A DNA stretch of 64,000 nt from Amycolatopsis xylanica (GCF_900107045.1 NZ_FNON01000002.1:62001-126000), one strand, 5' to 3'. Counted from the stretch's first letter, positions 24,360 to 36,341 are shown. Translations and numbers: made by a program. The notes: a model not told the origin generated them from the letters alone.

Positions 24360-26068
24360 GGGGTGACGTCCAGCTTGGCCGCCGCGCGCAGCAGGCCGGG
24401 GGTGAGCCGGGACAGCAGCAGCGCGCCCTTGGCCTCCGGTGTCGACGGCGCGATCGCCTTGTCCTTGGCGACGGCCTTGAGGATGTCCCGCGCGACCTTG
24501 TCCGGCCCGAAGCCGCGCCGCGCGTACAGGCCGGTGCTCGCCTTCCGGCGCCGGTGCTCCTCGTCCGGGTTGACGCCGACGAAACGCGTCGTGTTCGTGA
24601 TGTTCGTGGCCACGATGCCGGGACAGACCGCGGTGACGCCGATGTGGTCGGCCGCGAGCTCGGCGCGCAGGCAGACGCTCAGCGTCAGCACGGCGGATTT
24701 CGTGGTGGCGTAAGCGGAAAGGATCTTCGACGGCAGGTACGCCGCCGCCGAGGCGAGGTTGACGATCTGCCCGCCCTCGCCGCGTTCGCGCATCTGCTCG
24801 GCGAACACCCGGCAGCCATGGATCACGCCCCACAGGTTGACGTCGATCACGCGCTCCCAGTCCGCGACCGAGGTGTCGAGGAACGGCCCGGACACCCCGA
24901 TGCCCGCGTTGTTGATGACGATGTCCGGCACACCGTGGTCGTCACGAACCTGCTTCGCGAACTGCCCCATGGCCTCGGCGTCCGAGGAGTCCACTGTGTA
25001 CTCGGCAGCCGTGACACCCTTGGCGCGCAACAGCTTCACGGTCTCCGCCGCGCCGTCCGAGTTGATGTCGGTGATGACGACGTCGGCACCCTCGTCCGCG
25101 AACGCCAGCGCGGTCGCCCTGCCGATACCGCTGCCGCCACCGGTGATCACCACCAGCTGGTCGGCGAACTTCTTCCGGCGGCTGACCTTCGCGCGGCGCA
25201 GTGCGCGCGGCTCCTCGCCGCCTTCGACGAAGTCGACCAGCTCCGCGGCCGCGTCCGCGATGACCCTCGGCTTGGAGCGGGCGATCCAGTGCCTCCCGAC
25301 CACCCGCCGGATCCGCAGGTCGGGCACCCACTTGGCGATTTCGGTCTGCATCGGGGTCGACACGTACGGGTCACCGGTCGGCGCGAGCACCTGCACGGGG
25401 ATGTGGACCTGCTTCGGCTTCGGCCGCCCGAGCCGCGTGAAGATGTTGGCGCGGTACAGCTTGATCCCGTGCACGCCGTCCGAAACCTCGGGGTCGGCCA
25501 GCTCCGGCTCGGCGAGCTGGAACAGCTTGCGCATGATCCCGAGCCGCCAGAAAAGCTGTGGCACCAAGGGAATGTGGAAGAACAGGATGTAGGTCGAGTG
25601 CGCGAACTGGTTCAGCGCGTGCCACAGCCGCTTCGGCGTCGGCCGCCGCAGCTGGTCACGGAACCAGGCGCCGACGTAGTCCAGGTCCGGTCCCGAGATC
25701 GAGGTGTACGACGCGATCCGCGGGTCGCCGCCGGTGACCGCGTGCCAGCCCTGGATCGACCCCCAGTCGTGCGCGAGCAGGTGGAACCGGCCGGCCGGGA
25801 CGACCGCGTCGGCGACGGCGAAGAGGTCTCGGGACAGCTGGTCCAACTTGTAGGACTTGCGACCTCGCGGCTTGTCCGACAGACCCGCGCCGCGCACGTC
25901 GTACACGACCACGCGGTACCGGCTGGACAGCTCGGCCACCACCCCGTCCCACAGTGAGCCGTTGTCCGGATAACCGTGCACACAGATCACTGTGGGTGCG
26001 TCATCCGGGCCCGTCACGCGGACCGAAAGACGCACGCCGTCGCTGGCCGTCACCCACGTATGAGACAT
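24356..26068 (-). CDS. alpha/beta hydrolase-SDR fusion protein (EphD-like)
   Basis: 570 residues with two enzymes in one chain. Residues 1-290 are an epoxide-hydrolase-like alpha/beta hydrolase: HGYPDN oxyanion motif at 31-36 and nucleophile D101 in LLAHDWGS. From about residue 300 there is a short-chain dehydrogenase: TGGGSGIG cofactor loop, NNAGIG, an active-site serine in NLASAAAY and YATTK with catalytic Tyr/Lys near 460. This is the architecture of mycobacterial EphD (Rv2214c), linked there to mycolic-acid metabolism. Amycolatopsis-type organisms lack mycolates, so the substrate must differ. Confidence 0.9.
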   Translation of the reverse strand: MSHTWVTASDGVRLSVRVTGPDDAPTVICVHGYPDNGSLWDGVVAELSSRYRVVVYDVRGAGLSDKPRGRKSYKLDQLSRDLFAVADAVVPAGRFHLLAHDWGSIQGWHAVTGGDPRIASYTSISGPDLDYVGAWFRDQLRRPTPKRLWHALNQFAHSTYILFFHIPLVPQLFWRLGIMRKLFQLAEPELADPEVSDGVHGIKLYRANIFTRLGRPKPKQVHIPVQVLAPTGDPYVSTPMQTEIAKWVPDLRIRRVVGRHWIARSKPRVIADAAAELVDFVEGGEEPRALRRAKVSRRKKFADQLVVITGGGSGIGRATALAFADEGADVVITDINSDGAAETVKLLRAKGVTAAEYTVDSSDAEAMGQFAKQVRDDHGVPDIVINNAGIGVSGPFLDTSVADWERVIDVNLWGVIHGCRVFAEQMRERGEGGQIVNLASAAAYLPSKILSAYATTKSAVLTLSVCLRAELAADHIGVTAVCPGIVATNITNTTRFVGVNPDEEHRRRKASTGLYARRGFGPDKVARDILKAVAKDKAIAPSTPEAKGALLLSRLTPGLLRAAAKLDVTP

Positions 26069-26075
26069 CCTGTCA

Positions 26076-26095
26076 TGTTAGACAAGTTGTCAACA
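26076..26095. promoter_or_regulatory. candidate TetR operator upstream of the EphD-like gene
   Basis: TGTTAGACAA-G-TTGTCAACA, with a perfect GACAA-G-TTGTC core (26081-26091), begins 8 bases upstream of the fusion-gene start. Position and symmetry suit autoregulation by the TetR protein encoded at the end of the same operon. It lies two bases from the stop of the MFS gene. Confidence 0.5.
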
Positions 26096-26096
26096 G

Positions 26097-27362
26097 CTAC
26101 GCATCCTTCGCCTGGTTGTTCGTCCCCGGTTTCACCTCGTTGGCCGATTTCGCGCCGTCTTCAGGCATGCCTTGACCTGGATTTTCCGAGTTTTCCGGGG
26201 TTTTCGAATGTTCCACGGGAAACTTCGCAACCCCGACACGCCGAATCGCGCCGGAAACCAAGATCGATCCGAGCAAAAGCACGCCCGCAGCACCCCAGCA
26301 GGCGACCCGCCAGCCACCGCCCGTGTCGTAAAGCTGGCCCGCCGCGAACGTCCCGATCGTCGCTCCGAGTAACGTCGCGCTCTCGTAGACGCCCATCGCG
26401 CGCCCCAGGCTGAGCCCCGCCGCCTCGGTTACGATCGCCTGCTCGACCGGCATCGCCGCGGCGAACGCGGCCGCCGACAGGATCCACAGCACGGTGATCA
26501 CCTTCGGATCCGGCGCGAACGAGAGCCCGAGCGCGAACGCCGTGCTGACGAGCATGGCCAGCGAGAGCATGAGCGGACGGCCGATCCGGCGCACGACCTT
26601 GTGCAGCACGTCCGGGAGCAGGCTGTAGACGATGAATCCCGGCAGGAACACGGCCGCGATCTGGCCCAGGTTCAGCTGATGACCGCGCTGCAGATGCATC
26701 AGGAGCAGCAGCGCGATCCCGGCCTCGACCATCGCGGTGATCGCGACCAGCACCAGCATCGGCCGCAGCCGTTTCCCCAGCTGGCGCAGCTTCGGCGCGT
26801 TTTCGACGACCTGGTTCTCACCGATCCTGAGCAGCATCACCACGGCCGCGGCCAGGCACGCGATGGCACTCAGCCAGAACACCCCGCGATAATCGATGTA
26901 CTTGATCAGGATCATCGCCGCGACGAACGCGATCCAGGTGCCGCCGCCCTCGGCGGCGAAGAGCTTGCTGAACGCACCGCTGTCATCCAGCAGCCCTTCG
27001 CCGACACGGGCCCGCAGCGCCACCCAGAACAACGCGCCACCCGCGCCCCCGAGCACGGCCGCCACGTACGCGAGCCCGATCCCCGGCGCCGCCGCGTAGC
27101 CCACAAAGGACAGTCCATAAAGGACCGCCCCGACGGCGGCGACGCGTCCCCGGTCGTGCCGATCGGCCAAGTGCCCGGCGAGCGGCCGGACCAGGAACGA
27201 CACGAGCGTCTCCAGCGCCGTCAGCGCGCCGACCTCTCCCGCCGACGCGCCGAGCTGACTACCCACCCAGAGCGGCAGGAAGAAGTCGAGCACCTCCACC
27301 GGCCCTTTGGTCAGCATCGCCGCGAGTTCGTTCTGCTCACCGCGTTTCAGCGCCGCCCCCAT
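26097..27362 (-). CDS. MFS transporter
   Basis: 421 residues from ATG 27362; the frame extends to 27458 but that part is hydrophilic and unlikely to be translated. There are twelve hydrophobic segments with the MFS loop RPLAGHLADRHDRGRVA after segment 2. The hydrophilic C-terminal tail of about 50 residues is rich in Glu, Asn and Pro. The substrate cannot be read. The gene reads into the EphD operon region and diverges from the ABC-2 exporter operon at 27516. Confidence 0.82.
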   Translation of the reverse strand: MGAALKRGEQNELAAMLTKGPVEVLDFFLPLWVGSQLGASAGEVGALTALETLVSFLVRPLAGHLADRHDRGRVAAVGAVLYGLSFVGYAAAPGIGLAYVAAVLGGAGGALFWVALRARVGEGLLDDSGAFSKLFAAEGGGTWIAFVAAMILIKYIDYRGVFWLSAIACLAAAVVMLLRIGENQVVENAPKLRQLGKRLRPMLVLVAITAMVEAGIALLLLMHLQRGHQLNLGQIAAVFLPGFIVYSLLPDVLHKVVRRIGRPLMLSLAMLVSTAFALGLSFAPDPKVITVLWILSAAAFAAAMPVEQAIVTEAAGLSLGRAMGVYESATLLGATIGTFAAGQLYDTGGGWRVACWGAAGVLLLGSILVSGAIRRVGVAKFPVEHSKTPENSENPGQGMPEDGAKSANEVKPGTNNQAKDA

Positions 27363-27448
27363 GCCTGACAACGGTAAGCACGCCACGTCGAGGGTGCGTC
27401 CTTCGAAAGGAGGACCGCGCGTGCGACCAGGGTCTGATGTCCACCGTT

Positions 27449-27471
27449 CGGTTGACAACCAGGTTCAACCG
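27449..27471. promoter_or_regulatory. inverted repeat upstream of the ABC-2/two-component operon
   Basis: CGGTTGA and TCAACCG are perfect 7-bp arms separated by nine bases, 45 bases upstream of the ATPase start; a TTGACA hexamer overlaps the left arm. It may be the binding site of the NarL-type regulator encoded in the operon. Function is inferred from position only. Confidence 0.35.
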
Positions 27472-27515
27472 CGCAGTCGTCCCGTAAAGGTGCTCCCGCG
27501 ACGGAAGCTTGTCCC

Positions 27516-28355
27516 ATGACAGCAGCAGTGACAGTGCGCGGACTGCGCAAGGAGTATCCCGGCCACGTCGCGGTGGACGGCCTGGATCTCGACATCCACC
27601 GCGGCGAGGTGTTCGCGCTGCTCGGGCCCAACGGCGCGGGCAAGACGACCACGGTCGAGATACTCGAAGGCCACCGTGACCGCACCGCGGGTGACGCGCT
27701 CGTGCTCGGCGAGGATCCCCGCAAGGCGGGCCGCGCCTGGCGCGCCAAGCTCGGCATCGTGCTCCAGACGGCCAACGACGCCGCCGAGCTCACGGTCGCC
27801 GAGACCGTCCGGCACTTCGCCAGGTACTACGGCGACGCGCGTGACCCCGACGAGGTGATCGAGAAGGTCGGGCTGACCGCGAAGGCCAAAAGCCGCGTCA
27901 AAACGCTCTCCGGCGGGCAGCGCAGGCGCGTCGACGTCGCGCTCGGCATCATCGGGCGCCCGGAGCTGCTCTTCCTCGACGAGCCGACCACCGGGTTCGA
28001 CCCCGAAGCGCGCCGCCAGTTCTGGGGGCTCATCTCCGGGCTCGCCGCGGAGGGCACCACGATCCTGCTCACCACCCACTACCTCGACGAGGCCGAAGCG
28101 CTGGCCGACCGGGTGGCGGTCATCGCCCGCGGCCGGATCGTCGCCGAAGGCACCCCGCAGAACCTGGGCGGACGCGAGAAGGCCGAAGCCGTCGTGAGCT
28201 GGGTCGAAGCGGGCGTCCCGCACTCGGAGCACACGAACTTCCCCACCAAGCTCATCAATCAGCTCTCTGCTGGGGGTAGGGAGCTGGCCGAACTCACCGT
28301 CACCCGGCCCAGCCTGGAGGACATCTACCTCGATCTGATCGGAGAACGCGCATGA
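27516..28355 (+). CDS. ABC-2 type exporter ATP-binding protein
   Basis: 279 residues. It has Walker A GPNGAGKTTT, Q-loop IVLQTANDAAEL, signature LSGGQRRRVDVALGI, Walker B LLFLDEPTTGFD and switch histidine in LTTHYLDEAEAL. This is the DrrA/CcmA-type ATPase that pairs with an ABC-2 permease, here encoded next with an ATGA overlap. Such pairs export drugs, lipids or antimicrobial peptides. It is the first gene of a four-gene operon with its own two-component system. Confidence 0.93.
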   Translation: MTAAVTVRGLRKEYPGHVAVDGLDLDIHRGEVFALLGPNGAGKTTTVEILEGHRDRTAGDALVLGEDPRKAGRAWRAKLGIVLQTANDAAELTVAETVRHFARYYGDARDPDEVIEKVGLTAKAKSRVKTLSGGQRRRVDVALGIIGRPELLFLDEPTTGFDPEARRQFWGLISGLAAEGTTILLTTHYLDEAEALADRVAVIARGRIVAEGTPQNLGGREKAEAVVSWVEAGVPHSEHTNFPTKLINQLSAGGRELAELTVTRPSLEDIYLDLIGERA

Positions 28356-29161
28356 CCACGCTGGCACTGCCCGGCACCCTCACCGTCGGGCTGATCCGGG
28401 GCGGCGCGGAGCTCAAGGAGTTCTTCCGCCACAAGGAACAGGTCGTCTTCACCTTCGCCATGCCCGCGTTCATCATGATCCTGCTCGGCTCGATGCTGGG
28501 CGGCGACATCCCCGGCGGGGTCACCTCCGGCACGGTCCTCGCCGCGGGCATGATCGGCTCCGGCATCATCTCGACCTCGTTCAACAGCATCGGGATCGGG
28601 CTGGCGGGCGACCGTGAGGACGGCACGCTGAAACGCCTGCGCGGCACGCCGATGCCGGCCGCCTCGTTCTTCATCGGCAAGATCGTGCTGGTCGCGGTGT
28701 CGAGCCTGGCGCAGGCGGTGCTGATGATCGTGGTCGGCACCCTGCTGTTCGACCTGACGCTGCCGACGGACCCGGCGAAATGGCTCACGCTGGTCTGGGT
28801 GTTCCTGCTCGGCATCACCACCTGCACACTCCTCGGCATCACCATCGGCTCGCTGGTCAAGTCGGTCAGCGGCGCGGTCGCGGTGATGAACCTGGTCTTC
28901 ATCTCGCTGCAGTTCGTGTCGGGCGTGTTCGTCACGCCGATCACGCATCTGCCGAAGGTTATGGTCGACATCGCGTCGTTCTTCCCGGTGAAATGGATCT
29001 GCCAGGGCTTCCGGTCGGTGTTCCTGCCGGACAGCGCTGTCATCAACGAAATGGCTGGCTCATGGGAACTTCCCCGGATCGCATTGGTGCTTGGCATCTG
29101 GGTCGTCGCCGGGCTGCTGCTGGCGAGGCTGACCTTCCGGTGGACGAACAACGGCCGGTAG
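28352..29161 (+). CDS. ABC-2 type exporter permease
   Basis: 269 residues with six hydrophobic segments, opening with a cytoplasmic helix (LIRGGAELKEFFRHKEQVVFTF) typical of ABC-2 membrane proteins, then GLAGDREDGTLKRLRGTPM between segments 2 and 3, a signature loop of this family. It is the membrane channel partner of the upstream ATPase. Its 3' end overlaps the histidine kinase start by 22 bases. Confidence 0.9.
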   Translation: MTTLALPGTLTVGLIRGGAELKEFFRHKEQVVFTFAMPAFIMILLGSMLGGDIPGGVTSGTVLAAGMIGSGIISTSFNSIGIGLAGDREDGTLKRLRGTPMPAASFFIGKIVLVAVSSLAQAVLMIVVGTLLFDLTLPTDPAKWLTLVWVFLLGITTCTLLGITIGSLVKSVSGAVAVMNLVFISLQFVSGVFVTPITHLPKVMVDIASFFPVKWICQGFRSVFLPDSAVINEMAGSWELPRIALVLGIWVVAGLLLARLTFRWTNNGR

Positions 29162-30315
29162 ACATCTGGGACCGCTGGTACTGGATCTGGGAGATCTACT
29201 TCGCGGTCGCGTACCTGGCCACCATCGCGCTGATCCTGATCAACGATGCCACCGACGCCGCCAAGCTGGTCAGCTCGGCGGCGTTGACCGGCATCGTGGT
29301 GGCCTACGTGCTGCTGGGCAGGCGGTCGGTGCGCGACCACGAGCCCAAAGGGAAGGGCTACCTGTTCGGCGTCATCGTGCTGGTGCTGTTCCTGATCGCG
29401 GTGGTCTCCTGCTCGGCGACCGGCTACGCGTTGTTCGCGATCTGCCCGATGGCGTTCATGACGCAGCCGGTCGGGATGGCGTCGGCGCTGACCGGGCTGC
29501 TGGTGCTCACCCCGGTGGTGTCGGTGGTGGTGCACAACGGTTTCGGCGACCCGGCGCTCGGGACGCTGCTGCCGATGAGCGCGCTGATGATCGTGTTCGG
29601 CGTGTTCATCGGCCGCTGGATCACCAAGGTCATCGAGCAGAGCAAGGAACGCGCCGAGCTGATCGAGAAGCTCGAAGCCAGCCAGGCGGAGGTCGCGCGG
29701 CTGTCCCGTGAAGCGGGCACGGCAGCGGAACGCGAACGGCTGGCGCGGGAGATCCACGACACGCTCGCGCAGGGCTTCACCAGCATCGTGACGCTCACCC
29801 AGGCCATCGAGTCCGAAATGGACACCGACGCGGCCGCGGCGAAGCGGCACCTGGCGCTGGCGGCGCGGACCGCGCGGGAGAACCTCGCCGAGGCGCGGGC
29901 GATGGTCGCCGCGCTGACCCCGTCCGCGCTCGCCGCCGGCACGCTCGAAGACGCGATCCGGCGGCAGGCCGAGCGGCTCGGCGAGGAGTCGGCGCTGCGG
30001 GTGAACTGCGTGATCTCGCCGCTGCCGCCGCTCGGCACGGCCGCCGAGGTGGTCGTGCTGCGCGCGGCGCAGGAGGCGTTGACCAACATCGTCAAGCACG
30101 CCGCCGCGTCCACAGTGGAACTCCGGCTGGCCGCCTCCGGCGGCGTCGTGCGGCTTATGGTGATCGACGACGGCGCCGGGTTCGACACCGCCGAGCCGTC
30201 GGAAGGGTTCGGGCTGCGCGGGATGCGGGCGCGGGCGGAGCAGGTCGGCGGGTCACTGACGATCCAAAGTGGACGTTCGGAAGGGACGACCGTGACACTG
30301 GAGGTACCGGCGTGA
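29140..30315 (+). CDS. sensor histidine kinase, NarL/DesK type
   Basis: 391 residues from GTG 29140, inside the end of the permease gene. Residues 10-160 contain five or six membrane segments with very short loops, which suggests sensing within or at the membrane. A HisKA_3 domain follows, with the phospho-acceptor histidine in ERLAREIHDTLAQGFTSIV, then a small HATPase (ALTNIVKHAAAS; DDGAGFD; GFGLRGMRAR). Phosphate should pass to the LuxR-type regulator encoded next. The linkage to an ABC-2 exporter resembles drug- or envelope-stress modules in actinomycetes and firmicutes. Confidence 0.9.
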   Translation: MDEQRPVDIWDRWYWIWEIYFAVAYLATIALILINDATDAAKLVSSAALTGIVVAYVLLGRRSVRDHEPKGKGYLFGVIVLVLFLIAVVSCSATGYALFAICPMAFMTQPVGMASALTGLLVLTPVVSVVVHNGFGDPALGTLLPMSALMIVFGVFIGRWITKVIEQSKERAELIEKLEASQAEVARLSREAGTAAERERLAREIHDTLAQGFTSIVTLTQAIESEMDTDAAAAKRHLALAARTARENLAEARAMVAALTPSALAAGTLEDAIRRQAERLGEESALRVNCVISPLPPLGTAAEVVVLRAAQEALTNIVKHAAASTVELRLAASGGVVRLMVIDDGAGFDTAEPSEGFGLRGMRARAEQVGGSLTIQSGRSEGTTVTLEVPA

Positions 30316-30929
30316 TCACCGTGATGCTGGTGGACGACCACCCGGTCGTGCGCGAGGGGCTGCGCGGGATGCTGGAGGCCGAGCCGGACCTGACCGTGGT
30401 CGGCGAGGCGGGCTCCGGTGACGAAGCAGTGGCGTTGACCAGGGTCAAACAGCCGGACGTGATCCTGATGGACCTGCGCATGCCCGGTCTCGACGGCGTC
30501 GGGGCGACCCGCGAGATACTGGCCGAGTCCCCGTCCCAGCGGGTCGTGGTGCTGACGACTTACGAGAGCGACGCCGACATCCTGCGCGCGGTCGAGGCGG
30601 GCGCGGCGGGGTACCTGCTGAAGGACGCGTCGCGCACGGAGCTCGCGGACGCGATCCGCGCGGCGTCGCGGGGCGAGACCGTGCTGGCGCCGTCGGTGGC
30701 GGGCAAGCTGGTCAACCGGGTGCGCAACCCGGCGGCGCAGTCGTTGTCCGCGCGGGAGATCGAGGTGCTGCGGCTGGTGTCGAAGGGCAGCACGAACGCC
30801 GACATCGGGCGGGCGCTGCACATCAGCGAGGCGACGGTGAAAACCCACCTGCTGCGGGTTTTCGCGAAACTCGACGTGTCCGACCGGACCGCCGCGGTGA
30901 TGGCCGCGATGAACGCGGGGGTTCTCTGA
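30312..30929 (+). CDS. response regulator, NarL/LuxR family
   Basis: 205 residues from GTG 30312 (4-base overlap with the kinase). The receiver domain (1-120) has the acidic pair near the start (VDDHP), the phospho-aspartate in ILMDLRMPG, the threonine in VVLTTYE and the lysine in YLLKDAS. A C-terminal LuxR helix-turn-helix (LSAREIEVLRLVSKGSTNADIGRALHIS, then EATVKTHLLRVF) binds DNA. It probably activates its own operon, perhaps at the dyad 27449-27471. Confidence 0.94.
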   Translation: MITVMLVDDHPVVREGLRGMLEAEPDLTVVGEAGSGDEAVALTRVKQPDVILMDLRMPGLDGVGATREILAESPSQRVVVLTTYESDADILRAVEAGAAGYLLKDASRTELADAIRAASRGETVLAPSVAGKLVNRVRNPAAQSLSAREIEVLRLVSKGSTNADIGRALHISEATVKTHLLRVFAKLDVSDRTAAVMAAMNAGVL

Positions 30930-30954
30930 GCGCGGCGCGGCGGCGCACGACAGA

Positions 30955-32313
30955 ATGACCGCCATGCTGCCTACCACCGAGCTAGCGCTGCTTCGCCGGA
31001 TCGCCACCGAGCAGGCGACGCGCCGGGTCCCCTCACTGGTCGCCGCCGTCGTCCGCGATGGGGAAATCGCCTGGTCAGGCGCGCGCGGGCGGGTCGACGG
31101 CCAGACGCCGGGCGACGACACGCAGTACCGGCTCGGCTCGATCACCAAGTCCATCGTGGCCGCGGTCGTGATGCGCCTGCGTGACGAGGGCAAGCTCGAC
31201 CTCAACGACCCGCTCGACAAGCACGTCGCGGGCACGTCGTTCGGCGCGTCGACGATCGGCCAGCTGCTCTCGCACACGGCGGGGCTCACGGCGGAGTCGC
31301 CGGGCCTGTGGTGGGAACGCACGGTCGGCGACGACTGGAAGGCGCTCGAGACGAGTCTCGCGACCGACTCGCTGAAGCACCGCCCCGGCGCCCGCTTCCA
31401 CTACTCGAACGTCGGCTACGGCGTGCTCGGCGAGGTCATCGCGCGCCACCGCGGCACCGGCTGGTTCGACGCGGTCCGCGACGAGATCCTCACGCCGCTC
31501 GGCATGACCCGCACGACGCCCGAGCCTGCCGCGCCGTTCGCGCCGGGACTGGCCGTGCACCCGTTCGCGGACGTCGTGCTCCCCGAGCCGTCGCACGACG
31601 CGGGCGCGATGGCGCCCGCCGGTCAGCTGTGGTCGACCATCAACGATCTCGCCCGCTGGACCACGTTCGTCGGCGGGCACACCGGCGGCGTGCTGCGTCC
31701 CGAGACGGTCGCCGAGATGCGCGACATGGTCACGGTCGACGACGGCGACGTCTGGACGTCCGGCTACGGCCTGGGCATGCAGCTCGTGCGCACGCAGGGG
31801 CGGGCGCTGGCCGGGCACACCGGCTCGATGCCGGGCTTCCTGGCCTGCTCACTGATCGACCCGGCGACCCAGACCGGCGCGCTGGTCATGGCGAACTCGA
31901 CCGCCGGGGTGGCGCTGGTCCAGCTCGCGATCGACCTGATCAACCTCACTGAGGAGCACGAGCCCCGCTTCCCCGCCGAGTGGGTCCCGTCCATCGTGGA
32001 CTCTTCCGCTTTGGCTCTGACAGGGTTGTGGCACTGGGGTCCGACGGCCTACCACCTGCGCATGCTGCCCGACGGCAACTTCAGCCTCGCGCCCGCCGAG
32101 GGCTCCGGGCGCGCCTCGCGGTTCCGGCCGGTGTCCGACGACGTCTGGCTGGGCCTCGACGGCTACTACGCGGGCGAGACGCTCACCGTCGGCCGGGATG
32201 CTTCTGGGGTCGCGCGGAGCCTGGACCTGGCCACGTTCATCTTCTCGCGCACCCCCTACGCCCCCGACGCCCCGATCCCGGGCGGCGTCGACCCCGACGG
32301 CTGGCGGGCCTGA
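30955..32313 (+). CDS. serine hydrolase, beta-lactamase class C/DD-peptidase-like
   Basis: 452 residues from ATG 30955 (ATG 30964 is possible). The penicillin-binding fold motifs are all present: SITK with nucleophile S62 and K65, YSN in FHYSNVGYG (near 150) and HTGS (near 289) in place of KTG. No signal peptide is visible, which argues for a cytoplasmic esterase or peptidase rather than a secreted beta-lactamase. A C-terminal domain of about 130 residues follows (ALTGLWHWGPTAYHLRM...), as in several actinobacterial members. It may follow the upstream operon after a 25-base gap. Confidence 0.88.
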   Translation: MTAMLPTTELALLRRIATEQATRRVPSLVAAVVRDGEIAWSGARGRVDGQTPGDDTQYRLGSITKSIVAAVVMRLRDEGKLDLNDPLDKHVAGTSFGASTIGQLLSHTAGLTAESPGLWWERTVGDDWKALETSLATDSLKHRPGARFHYSNVGYGVLGEVIARHRGTGWFDAVRDEILTPLGMTRTTPEPAAPFAPGLAVHPFADVVLPEPSHDAGAMAPAGQLWSTINDLARWTTFVGGHTGGVLRPETVAEMRDMVTVDDGDVWTSGYGLGMQLVRTQGRALAGHTGSMPGFLACSLIDPATQTGALVMANSTAGVALVQLAIDLINLTEEHEPRFPAEWVPSIVDSSALALTGLWHWGPTAYHLRMLPDGNFSLAPAEGSGRASRFRPVSDDVWLGLDGYYAGETLTVGRDASGVARSLDLATFIFSRTPYAPDAPIPGGVDPDGWRA

Positions 32314-32320
32314 GGTCTGG

Positions 32321-32380
32321 GTCGCCTCGGGTTGCCTGGGGTTGCCTCGGGTTGCTTGGGGTCGCCTCGGGTTGCTTGGG
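32321..32380. repeat. three tandem 20-bp repeats
   Basis: Three copies of G(T)(C/T)GCCTCGG-GTTGC(C/T)TGGG in a row (32321-32380), each itself built from two similar 10-mers. It begins 8 bases after the serine hydrolase stop and runs directly into palindrome family E. Confidence 0.85.
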
Positions 32381-32429
32381 GTTGTGAACGCCTCGTTCAC
32401 AACCTTGCGCGTTGTGAACGAGGCGTTCA
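32381..32429. repeat. family E palindromes (GTTGTGAACG-n3-CGTTCACAAC)
   Basis: A perfect 10-bp inverted repeat with loop CCT (32381-32403) is followed 7 bases later by an inverted copy with loop AGG (32411-32429). The two units can also pair with each other over about 19 bases, so the region could form alternative structures. It probably terminates transcription of the serine hydrolase gene. Confidence 0.75.
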
Positions 32430-35225
<2,796 letters not shown>

Positions 35226-35308
35226 ATGGTCATCCAACACGACGGCCCGTGCCCTTGAGCAGCAGGGCTTTAGCGACAAGTCGCCTCGAAAAGATTCTCG
35301 CGAAGAGT

Positions 35309-35336
35309 TGAACCGTTCAAGGAAACGCTCCGTGTG
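35309..35336 (+). promoter_or_regulatory. candidate ECF-sigma promoter of the CHRD gene
   Basis: TGAACC (35309-35314) and CGTGTG (35331-35336) are separated by 16 bases, the arrangement of -35 (GAAC) and -10 (CGT) elements recognised by many ECF sigma factors. It lies 57 bases upstream of the start. Tentative. Confidence 0.3.
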
Positions 35337-35392
35337 AAGGGGCGTCGGGCACCGCGAACGGCGCGGCGCCCCGCTCTCCGAAGAGGTAACCC

Positions 35393-36337
35393 ATGCGCAA
35401 GATCCTGCTCTCCGCTGTCGCCGTCTCGCTCGGTATCGCCGCAGGCACCGGCATCGCGTTCGCGCACGACGACCACCCGGCGCCCGCACCGGGCCCGGCG
35501 GACACCAGCGGGGCCCCGGTCTTCCTCGCCGCCGAGCTCTCCGGCAAGAACGAGATTCCGGTGCCAGGCGGGCCAAAGGTCGGTGATCCGGACGGCAAGG
35601 CCGTCCAGGTCATCAGGATCCAGGGCAACCAGGTGTCGTTCGGCATCAAATGGAAGAACATCGGCGCCCCGACCGCGGGCCACATCCACCAGGGCGACGC
35701 CAAGTCGAACGGCCCGGTCAAGGTCGGCTTCTTCGCCACCGCGCTGCCCGCCACGCTCAGCGCGGTGACCGGCAAGGTGACCGTCGACGACAAGGCGCTG
35801 CTCGACGCGCTCAAGACCAACCCGGGCACCTTCTACGCGAACCTGCACACGGCCGAGTTCCCCGGCGGCGCGGTGCGCGGCCAGTTCAAGAAGATCGACA
35901 GGCAGGTCGACCTCAACCGCGTGCTGCACGCGGGTGACCTGAGCTCGCTCGCGAGCGGTGACCAGGAGGTCCAGGCCCCCGGCGGCCCGGCAGCAGGCGA
36001 CCCGGACGGCTCCGCGACGTCGTTCGTCTCGGCCAAGCACGGTGAAGTCGACTTCTCGTTCGCCTTCTCCAACATCGGCGCGCCCACCCTCGGCCACATC
36101 CACCAGGGCGCGGCAGGCGTCAACGGCGCGGTCGTGGTGCCGCTGTTCACCGCTGACGGCGGGCTTCCGGCCTCGATCACCGGCATCGCGGGCACGGCCA
36201 CGAAGGTCCCCGGCGACATCACCCGCAAGCTGAACGCCAACCCCGGCGACTTCTACACCAACCTGCACACGGCGGCGTTCCCCGGCGGCGCGGTGCGCGG
36301 GCAGCTCTTCGACACCTCGGAGAACAACCGCTGGTAG
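35393..36337 (+). CDS. secreted protein with two CHRD domains
   Basis: 314 residues, ATG 35393 after GAAGAGGT. The signal peptide ends near AFA-HDD. Two CHRD (chordin-like) domains follow, residues about 43-165 and 185-310; each has the family motifs GAPTxGHIHQG and FYxNLHTAxFPGGAVRGQ. The duplication is obvious by eye. CHRD proteins are extracellular and beta-rich; the function in bacteria is unclear, possibly in the envelope or adhesion. A perfect 44-nt hairpin follows the stop. Confidence 0.9.
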   Translation: MRKILLSAVAVSLGIAAGTGIAFAHDDHPAPAPGPADTSGAPVFLAAELSGKNEIPVPGGPKVGDPDGKAVQVIRIQGNQVSFGIKWKNIGAPTAGHIHQGDAKSNGPVKVGFFATALPATLSAVTGKVTVDDKALLDALKTNPGTFYANLHTAEFPGGAVRGQFKKIDRQVDLNRVLHAGDLSSLASGDQEVQAPGGPAAGDPDGSATSFVSAKHGEVDFSFAFSNIGAPTLGHIHQGAAGVNGAVVVPLFTADGGLPASITGIAGTATKVPGDITRKLNANPGDFYTNLHTAAFPGGAVRGQLFDTSENNRW

Positions 36338-36341
36338 GGAC

